DNA of 11,567 nucleotides from the NCBI GenBank assembly GCA_033722075.1, contig JAWVZU010000119.1, forward strand, positions 1-11,567, read 5' to 3'. The position numbers and the translations under genes were made by a program. Of the stretch, positions 5,589-11,567 are shown piece by piece. The stretch comes from JAWVZU01 sp033722075 (GTDB taxonomy: Bacteria > Pseudomonadota > Gammaproteobacteria > Xanthomonadales > SZUA-38). The stretch's first letter is position 1, and every line of letters begins with the position of its first letter. The notes under the pieces are model-generated. The model was given only the letters and a program-made list of their open reading frames with translations. It had not been told where the DNA came from and did not search any database.

Positions 5589-7804
5589 GCGATCGGTGTG
5601 TCCTTGTGCTCTTCGTACCACTCCCGCTGGGCGATCATGTCGGCCTCGACCTCCTTGGCCATGGCGATGAACTCCGGGTCGTCCCATAGCGATTCGAGCA
5701 TGACGTCGCGTCGCAAGTGGAAATGCCAGTCTTCCCGCCATCCGGCATCGATGGCCTCGCGGAGCTTCTCAAGCGCCAATTCCTTCTGACCGCGAGCCGC
5801 GAAGATTCTTACGTCCGCGACGTCATAGCTCTGCCCGCGGGTTCGATGCCGTGCGGACAATACTTTCTCGACCCCGTCGAACAGCGCATCCGCGCGCTCG
5901 GGACGGCCCAGTTGCAACTCGAACCAGCCCGCATGAATGGCCGGCTCCCAGTTGCTGTCGTCGACCTCCGGGCCTGTATCGCCGTACAACTCGGGATAGG
6001 AATTCTGCAAGGCAGCTTTGCCGGACTCGGGCTCGCGCAGTTGCAGATGGGTCCAGGCGACTACTCCGTCGATGATCCGCCGGTACGCATCGATATGGGC
6101 AATCCGCTCCCGAAGCTGATTGGTGAACTCCAGGGATTTCGCGTAGGCGCCGTTGCGGAAATAGAGCTCGCTGGCCGTGATCGCGGCCTCGATCTTTTCC
6201 GGCCATCGTTCTCTCAGCCCACGGGCACACTCGGTCGCCGCCTCGTGTTCCAGCAGCTGGAACTGCAACAGGCAGTCTCTCCCCTTGAGACGAATTTGGC
6301 CCGGACTCAGGCGCATTGCTTCGTCGTTCCAGCGCCGGGCTTCTCCCAGCCGACCCTGGTCGGACCTGATCGCCACCATGGAGTTGTAGAAGTTCGCAAA
6401 GTCCGGGGATTGCTCGATGCCTTCGCGCAGCAAAAACACCGCCTCTTCGATTCGCCCGACGTCCTCGAGTCGCCCGGCATAGTTTGCGCGGATGATAGGC
6501 GAAAGCGGATCGAGCTCGAAAGCCCGACGACCCACTTCCAGCGCCCTGTCGTTCAGCCGCCTTTCGAAAGCCAGAAAGCTGGAATACCAGTGCAGCGCGT
6601 TCGCGTTGCTCGGGTTGAGCTCGATGGCCCGCAGGAAGGCCTGCTCGGCGCCCGCCACATCGCCCTGCTCATAAAGCACGGTCGCCAGGGAGGTCCGGGC
6701 CTCCCCCGAGAGCGGATCCAGTCCAACGGCCTTCTGCGCCAGCGGCTCACGCAGACGAAGGGACTCTTCGAAGCTCAATCCCGCATAAGAGCGCTTGAGG
6801 TAATAGGTATCCGCCAGCCCCGAATAGGCCAGCGCATAGTCCGGATCGAGCTCGATGGCCCGCTTGAAATGTTGTTCCGCCTCGGCAAGGGAATCGGCCG
6901 TGCGTTTTTCGATCCCCTGGCGGCCGAGGATCACCTGCTCGTAGGCTTCCAGGGAGGGCTCGTAGCGCTCGGTGAGCTGGGCTTCGTCCTCGTCCAGGAG
7001 GGTCAGCTTGAGCGCTGCGACGACCTCCTGGGCGATCTCGTCCTGGACGGCGAAGATGTCCTTCAGCTCCCGGTCGAAGTTGGCCGACCAGAGGTGCGTG
7101 CCGCTGGCCGCATCGACCAGCTGGGCGATCACCCGCACCCGGTCGCCGGCGCGCTGGACGCTGCCTTCCAGCACCGTATTGACGGACAGGACCTCGGCGA
7201 TCTCCTGCACCGTCTTGTCCTTGCCCTTGAAGCTGAAGGACGAGGTGCGTGCGGCCACCTTCAGGCCCTGGACCTGCGACAGGAGGAGCATCATCGTGTC
7301 GGACAGGCCATCCGCGAAAAAGGCCTGGTCCGCGCTGGTACTCATGTTGACGAAGGGCAGGACCGCGATCGAAGGTTCGACCGTGGGGGCCATTGCCGCC
7401 TCCGCTACTGCGGGCGCAGCGACCGCCCTGTCGAGTTGCTCGATGCGGGTCGGTTCCGGCGGAAAGATGCGGTCGTAAACCATCAACCCAATTGCCACCG
7501 CCAACCCAAACCCGATCGCAATATTCACCTTCTGCCCGGTCTGCGACGTGATCGACTGGCTGCGGTCGACGTCCTTTTCGCGCTTGATGCCTTCCGGGGT
7601 GACCTCGTAGATCCAGGAAAACACCAGCACGATCGGAAAACCCAGCCCGAGAATCGCCACGACCAGCTTTAGAGTCCAGTCAGGCAGACCGATGACCGAA
7701 AACACCACGTCGCCGACCTGCAGGACCAACCAACCCGAGATCAGGTAAAGAACGCCGACCTTGAAGACGTTGCGGCGTTTCAGTTCGGTCAGAAATTGGC
7801 GCAT
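5579..7804 (-). CDS. Membrane-anchored TolB-like / TPR protein, array copy 1 (741 residues)
   Basis: The N-terminus ELKRRNVFKVGVLYLISGW begins a three-helix anchor (about 14-38, 44-65 and 93-110) with the basic loop TPEGIKREKDVDR between helices 2 and 3. By the positive-inside rule the N-terminus is cytoplasmic and the large C-terminal part periplasmic. After a Pro/Ala-rich linker (114-143) comes a TolB-N-like domain of the COG5616 type (about 144-275), with PSIAVLPFVNMS, FFADGLSDT, VLEGSVQRAGDRVRVIAQLV and HLWSANFDR. TPR repeats follow from about 305 (AEQHFKRAIELDPDYALAYS) to about 690. The protein ends in REWYEEHKDTPIAQL. Relatives often carry a cyclase or winged-helix domain; here neither is present. 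It is probably a sensor or scaffold. It starts four bases after copy 2 stops, so it is surely cotranscribed and probably translationally coupled. Confidence 0.85.
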   Translation of the reverse strand: MRQFLTELKRRNVFKVGVLYLISGWLVLQVGDVVFSVIGLPDWTLKLVVAILGLGFPIVLVFSWIYEVTPEGIKREKDVDRSQSITSQTGQKVNIAIGFGLAVAIGLMVYDRIFPPEPTRIEQLDRAVAAPAVAEAAMAPTVEPSIAVLPFVNMSTSADQAFFADGLSDTMMLLLSQVQGLKVAARTSSFSFKGKDKTVQEIAEVLSVNTVLEGSVQRAGDRVRVIAQLVDAASGTHLWSANFDRELKDIFAVQDEIAQEVVAALKLTLLDEDEAQLTERYEPSLEAYEQVILGRQGIEKRTADSLAEAEQHFKRAIELDPDYALAYSGLADTYYLKRSYAGLSFEESLRLREPLAQKAVGLDPLSGEARTSLATVLYEQGDVAGAEQAFLRAIELNPSNANALHWYSSFLAFERRLNDRALEVGRRAFELDPLSPIIRANYAGRLEDVGRIEEAVFLLREGIEQSPDFANFYNSMVAIRSDQGRLGEARRWNDEAMRLSPGQIRLKGRDCLLQFQLLEHEAATECARGLRERWPEKIEAAITASELYFRNGAYAKSLEFTNQLRERIAHIDAYRRIIDGVVAWTHLQLREPESGKAALQNSYPELYGDTGPEVDDSNWEPAIHAGWFELQLGRPERADALFDGVEKVLSARHRTRGQSYDVADVRIFAARGQKELALEKLREAIDAGWREDWHFHLRRDVMLESLWDDPEFIAMAKEVEADMIAQREWYEEHKDTPIAQL

Positions 7805-7808
7805 CAGG

Positions 7809-10043
7809 TCATAGCTGCGCCAGCGGCGTCTCCTTGTTCGCCTCGTACCACTCGCGCTGAGCGATCATGTCGGCCTCGACTTCCTGGGCCATGGCGATGA
7901 ACTCGGGCTTGTCTCGAAGCGGCTCGAGGACCGTGTCGAACCGCAGCCAATAGAGCCAACCAGAACGCCAGTTCATGTCGATGGCCTCCCGGAGCTTCTC
8001 CAGGGCCTTCGCCTCCTCACCGCGGATCGTCAGGATGCGCACGTCGGCGATGCCGTAGCCCAGGCCACGTGTCCGGTGCCGGGTCGCGATGATTCGCTCC
8101 GCACCGTCCAGCAGCGCATCGGTCAGCTCGTTATTACCCCGACGATCGGCGATCCAGGCCGCATCAATGGCGGCCATCCAATTCGTATCGTCTACAGATG
8201 GTCCGCCATCGGCATAGAAGCCGGGCTTGGACTGCTCCATGGCACCGTGAGCTTCTTCGATCGCACCCTCCACCATGTACAACTGCGCATAACCCCACTG
8301 GAGCTGTTCTGTGAACCACGCGTTGTCGGAAAGGCGTTCCGAGACATCTCCGAAAATCTGATGTACGCGCGCCCGATCACCTTGAAACCACGCAATATTC
8401 CCCTGGAGAAAACTGACCGCTATGTTTTCCGGGTTCGACTCCGCAAGTCGATCCGCGCAACGGTTCGCCGCATCGGTGTCCAGCAGGTCGAAGTAGTAGT
8501 AGCAGACCCTGACCTTTGCGCCGATGCTGTCCGGGTTGATTCTCAACACCTCACCCAGCCAACGCCGTGCTTCGCCAACCCGGCCTTCGGAATAAAGGAC
8601 GCCTTCGATGAAGCTGTAGTAGTTCGCAAAATCGGGATTCTGTTTGATGCCTTCCTTGACCAGGAAAACGGCCTCTTCGACTCGGTCCCGGTTGTACAGC
8701 CTTTGAGCGTAGGAAACCCGAATGATGGGCGACAAGGGGTCAAGCTCGAAAGCCTTGCGACCGTGTTCCAGCGCCTCGTCGTGGCGCCCCAGGTTTCCAA
8801 GCAGACCGGAATACCACTGGTGGGCACGCGCGTAGCTGGGACTGAGTGCGATGGCACGCTCGTAGGCCTCCGCCGCAGCATCGCGATTTCCCGCATTCAC
8901 AAGGAGAGATGCCTTGGAGGTGTAGGCTTCGCCAGAAAGCGGGTCCAGTTCCAGGGCTTTATCAACCAGGGGTTCGGCCAACCGCAGCATTTCCTCGATG
9001 GTCAGATCCGAATAGTTGTTCTGAAGGTTGTAGGTGTCCGCAAGGCCCGAATACGCCAGCGAATAGTTCGGGTCCAGCTCGATCGCGCGCTTGAAATGTT
9101 GTTCCGCGGCTTCCAGCGACTTCGCCGTTCGCTTTTCGACTTCCTGACGGCCGAGAATGACCTGTTCGTAGGCTTCCAGTGATGGCTGATAGCGTTCCGT
9201 TAGCTGAGCCTCGTCTTCGTCCAGCAGAGTCAGTTTGAGGGCTGCGACCACCTCCTGGGCTATTTCATCCTGGATGGCAAAGATGTCCTCAAGCTTCCGG
9301 TCGAAGTTGGCTGACCACAGGTGCGCACCATCCGACGCATCGATCAGCTGGGCAATGACCCGAACCCGGTCGCCGGCCTTCTGGACGCTGCCCTCCAGCA
9401 CGGTCTTCACGTCCAGCTCCTGGGCGATCTCCTTCACCTTCTTGTTCTGGCCCTTGAAGGTGAACGAAGAGGTGCGGGCGGCAACCTTCAGTCCCCCGAC
9501 CTGCGAGAGCACGTGCATCAGGGTGTCGGACAGGCCGTCGGCGAAGAACTCCTGGTCGGCGTCGTTGCTCATGTTGACGAAGGGCAGGACGGCGATGGAC
9601 GGCGTCTCGTCCTCGTCTTCCGCGACCACTTCTGCTGGCGGCGACTGAGGGGCCGTCTGGGCCTCGGCAACCTGAGTTCCGACGTCCCGCTGCCCGCTCA
9701 GCTGGATCTGCTGATAGACCAGCAAACCGATGGCCACGGCAAGCCCGACGCCGATGGCGATATTGATTTTCTGTCCGGTCTCGGGCGTGATGGACTGGGT
9801 GCGGTCGACGTCCTTCTCGCGCTTGATGCCTTCCGGCGTGAGCTCGTAGATCCAGGAGAACACCAGCGCCACCGGAAAGCCCAGGATAATGATGCCGAGC
9901 ACCAGCTTGAGGGTCCATTCCGGGAGTCCAAGCAGCGCGAACAAGACATCGCCAGCCTGTAGCAGCAGCCAGCCGGAAACCAGATAGAGCACGCCGACCT
10001 TGAAGACGTTTCGTCGTTTCAGCTCGGTCAGCAGTTTCTGCAT
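7809..10043 (-). CDS. Membrane-anchored TolB-like / TPR protein, array copy 2 (744 residues)
   Basis: This paralogue of its downstream neighbour has the same order of parts: anchor helices at about 14-38, 44-65 and 93-110; an acidic linker (AEVVAEDEDET type) at 114-147; the TolB-like domain at about 148-278 (PSIAVLPFVNMSNDADQEFF, GSVQKAGDRVRVIAQLID); then TPRs, including AEQHFKRAIELDPNYSLAYS at 313-332 and RKAFELDPLSPIIRVSYAQR at 429-448. It ends in REWYEANKETPLAQL. By eye the anchor is about three-quarters identical to copy 1, and the TolB-like domain over 80%. Residues about 505-620 are much less alike, then the motif VDDTNWMAAI and the C-terminal part match again. The start at 10043 gives the same N-terminus as copy 1. 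A possible promoter lies 30 bases upstream. Confidence 0.85.
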   Translation of the reverse strand: MQKLLTELKRRNVFKVGVLYLVSGWLLLQAGDVLFALLGLPEWTLKLVLGIIILGFPVALVFSWIYELTPEGIKREKDVDRTQSITPETGQKINIAIGVGLAVAIGLLVYQQIQLSGQRDVGTQVAEAQTAPQSPPAEVVAEDEDETPSIAVLPFVNMSNDADQEFFADGLSDTLMHVLSQVGGLKVAARTSSFTFKGQNKKVKEIAQELDVKTVLEGSVQKAGDRVRVIAQLIDASDGAHLWSANFDRKLEDIFAIQDEIAQEVVAALKLTLLDEDEAQLTERYQPSLEAYEQVILGRQEVEKRTAKSLEAAEQHFKRAIELDPNYSLAYSGLADTYNLQNNYSDLTIEEMLRLAEPLVDKALELDPLSGEAYTSKASLLVNAGNRDAAAEAYERAIALSPSYARAHQWYSGLLGNLGRHDEALEHGRKAFELDPLSPIIRVSYAQRLYNRDRVEEAVFLVKEGIKQNPDFANYYSFIEGVLYSEGRVGEARRWLGEVLRINPDSIGAKVRVCYYYFDLLDTDAANRCADRLAESNPENIAVSFLQGNIAWFQGDRARVHQIFGDVSERLSDNAWFTEQLQWGYAQLYMVEGAIEEAHGAMEQSKPGFYADGGPSVDDTNWMAAIDAAWIADRRGNNELTDALLDGAERIIATRHRTRGLGYGIADVRILTIRGEEAKALEKLREAIDMNWRSGWLYWLRFDTVLEPLRDKPEFIAMAQEVEADMIAQREWYEANKETPLAQL

Positions 10044-10072
10044 CAGGTCAGCCCACCCCCATGGTTTCGCAG

Positions 10073-10078
10073 ATCATA
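10073..10078 (-). promoter_or_regulatory. Possible -10 element upstream of array copy 2
   Basis: TATGAT on the minus strand matches five of six bases of the sigma-70 -10 consensus and lies 30 bases before the ATG at 10043. The best -35 candidate, TTCATG with an 18-base spacer, is poor (three of six). If used, it would let copies 2 and 1 be expressed separately from copy 3. Confidence 0.3.
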
Positions 10079-10093
10079 CATGCTAGCCGTCTT

Positions 10094-10112
10094 CCGCATG
10101 AACGGCATGCGG
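10094..10112. other. Perfect stem-loop between array copies 3 and 2
   Basis: CCGCATG (10094-10100) and CATGCGG (10106-10112) form a perfect 7-bp stem with a 5-base loop. It lies 15 to 33 bases beyond the stop of copy 3. No T-run follows in the direction of transcription, so it is not a standard intrinsic terminator. It could protect or mark the processed 3' end of the copy 3 message. Confidence 0.45.
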
Positions 10113-10126
10113 CGCGAGTCATGGGT

Positions 10127-11567
10127 TCACAGTTGTGCAATCGGCGTATCCCGATTCTCGAAATACCACTCGCGCTGGGCAGCGATGTCGGCCTCGACTT
10201 CCCTGGCCATGGCCATGAACGCCGGGTCGTCAGCCAGCGGTCTCAACCGCACGTCCGGCTGGAAGGTATAACGCCAACCATAACGCCAACCTTCGTCGAT
10301 CGCTTCGCGGAGCTTGGCCAGCGCAGCCTCTTCTTCACCGCGCATGGTCAGGATCACGACGTCCGCGACGCCATAGCCCAGGCCGCGCGTGCGATGCCGG
10401 GTGGCAATCACCTTTTCGGCGCCCTGCAGCAAGACCTCGGACAACTCGTCTTCGCCCTGCTGTTGCGCGATCCATGCAGCCCAGATCGCGGCATCCCAGT
10501 TCGTATTGTCGACGACAGCCGGCTTCGGATTCGAAAAGAATTGCGGGTAAGCGCTCTCCATGACCATCCGGGCCCGATCGATATCGCCGAGCTGGGCATG
10601 GTGAAAGGCCCTGATGTAGTCATAGAGCTGGGCCAGCACGTCATTCTCCGAGTAGCGCTCGCGCAGCTGTGTCAACCGCGCGAGGTTGGCCTCGCGCTTG
10701 CCCTGCGCACTGTTGAAGCGAGAGCGCTGTTCGGTAGTGTTGGGATGGTCCGGATAATCGGCTTCCAGGCTGGCTATGCAGGCCTCCAGCTCCTCGTCAG
10801 CGGCCAGCTCGAGAAGCAGCCTGCAGCCCCAGGCGTGAGCGCCCACATTGGGATTGAGCCGATAGGCCTCTTCCTGCCAGCGCTTGGCGCGTCCGATCCG
10901 CCCCAGCGAGAATTGCATTGCTGCCATAAACCCGTAGTTGTTGTGAAAGTCCGGGTTCTTTCGGATTCCTTCCATGGTAACGAACTCCGCCTCCTCCACC
11001 CGGCCCAGATCCCATAGCGCTCCTGCCAGGTTGCGCCCGATGATCGGCGAGAGCGGATCCAGCTCCGAGGCCTTGCGGGCCGTCTCCAATGCCTCCTCGT
11101 AGCGCCCCAAATCATTCAACAGAATTGAATACCAGTGGTAGGCGCGGGCATAGCTGGGATTGAGCTCAACGGCGCGCTCGAAGGCTTCCTCGGACCGCTC
11201 CAGTTCGCCCCTTTCCATGAGCAGGTTAGCCTTCGATGTGTAAGCCTCGCCGGAAAGCGGGTCGAGTTCGATCGCCTTTTCGATCGGCGGTGCTCGCAGT
11301 TCGAGAGACTGCTCCAATGTCAGGTCCGAATAGCTGCGCTGTAGAGCATAGGTATCTGCCAGTCCAACATAGGCCAATGAGTAATTGGGATCCAACTCGA
11401 TTGCTTTCTTGAAGTGAGCTTCTGCCGTGGCCAAGGCCTCGGCGGTGCGTTTCTCCACTTCCTGACGACCCAGGATGAGCTGTTCATAGGCTTCCAGGGA
11501 CGGTTGATAGCGCTCCCGGAGCTGGGTCTCGTCCTCGTCGAGCAGGGCGACCTTTAGGGCGGAAACC
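10127..11567 (-). CDS. Membrane-anchored TolB-like / TPR protein, array copy 3 (C-terminal 479 residues; 5' end outside window)
   Basis: The frame is open to the right edge, so the start is not in the window; the internal GTG at 11458 is not the start, because the codons before it continue the family sequence (LLDEDETQLRERYQPSLEAY, then EQLILGRQEVEKRT). This matches the junction between the TolB-like domain and the TPRs in the other two copies. The anchor and TolB-like domain are therefore expected upstream. TPR units visible include AEAHFKKAIELDPNYSLAYV, EEAFERAVELNPSYARAYHW and ARKASELDPLSPIIGRNLAG. The conserved VVDNTNWDAAIWAAW and HRTRGLGYGVADVVILTMRG follow, and the protein ends REWYFENRDTPIAQL. 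It is the first gene of the array visible here and lies 83 bases upstream of copy 2. Confidence 0.82.
   Translation of the reverse strand, partial: VSALKVALLDEDETQLRERYQPSLEAYEQLILGRQEVEKRTAEALATAEAHFKKAIELDPNYSLAYVGLADTYALQRSYSDLTLEQSLELRAPPIEKAIELDPLSGEAYTSKANLLMERGELERSEEAFERAVELNPSYARAYHWYSILLNDLGRYEEALETARKASELDPLSPIIGRNLAGALWDLGRVEEAEFVTMEGIRKNPDFHNNYGFMAAMQFSLGRIGRAKRWQEEAYRLNPNVGAHAWGCRLLLELAADEELEACIASLEADYPDHPNTTEQRSRFNSAQGKREANLARLTQLRERYSENDVLAQLYDYIRAFHHAQLGDIDRARMVMESAYPQFFSNPKPAVVDNTNWDAAIWAAWIAQQQGEDELSEVLLQGAEKVIATRHRTRGLGYGVADVVILTMRGEEEAALAKLREAIDEGWRYGWRYTFQPDVRLRPLADDPAFMAMAREVEADIAAQREWYFENRDTPIAQL
10268..10291. repeat. Perfect 12-bp tandem duplication inside array copy 3
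   Basis: ATAACGCCAACC occurs twice in a row, encoding GWRYGWRY on the minus strand. The other copies have NWRSGWLY and GWREDWHF at the same place with no length change, so the repeat probably arose by substitution or conversion rather than by a simple insertion. Confidence 0.6.

Noticed and set aside
5717..7672. Long plus-strand open frame (651 codons) opposite array copy 1
   Set aside because: It is exactly antisense to a well-supported gene, is rich in H, Q, R, G and D without domain logic, and arises from GC-rich codon bias.

Overview
The window comes from a GC-rich proteobacterium. I lean towards a gammaproteobacterium, because the large proteins at the right end match a style of membrane-anchored TolB-like/TPR protein that is often multiplied in gammaproteobacteria with many signalling genes. 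This is inference: there is no rRNA or other marker gene to settle it. Almost everything is on the minus strand and reads right to left; the only plus-strand gene is one small ORF.

Layout from left to right. (1) 1-271: the start of an RNase J-type metallo-beta-lactamase nuclease, cut by the window edge. (2) 272-586: a gene-free stretch with a short heptamer repeat and one and a half copies of a palindromic, hairpin-rich repeat element ending in AGCAATCCCCC. (3) 587-1139: a small secreted protein gene broken by two single-base deletions; its stop codon lies inside the repeat element. (4) 1238-3979: a 913-residue P2-type cation ATPase with a complete catalytic core but an altered ion-binding site. 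(5) 4072-5064: an exported alpha/beta hydrolase. (6) 5118-5327: a 69-residue PGPGW-type membrane protein starting with GTG. (7) 5373-5588: a small plus-strand gene of unknown function, divergent from the PGPGW gene across a perfect 12-bp palindrome. (8) 5579-11567: a head-to-tail array of at least three paralogous membrane proteins (741, 744 and more than 479 residues), each with an N-terminal three-helix membrane anchor, a TolB-like (COG5616-type) domain, a TPR array and the same C-terminal tail; the N-terminal part of the third copy lies outside the window.

How the genes may work together. The array is the most striking feature. The first two copies are separated by 4 bases and must be cotranscribed. 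The third is 83 bases upstream, with an intercistronic hairpin and a possible promoter between. The anchor and TolB-like domain are strongly conserved between copies, while the middle of the TPR region has diverged freely, as expected for sensors or scaffolds that share a mechanism but bind different partners. None of the visible copies has a cyclase or DNA-binding domain, so any output must go through a partner protein. I found no CRISPR array, rRNA, tRNA, transposase or phage gene.
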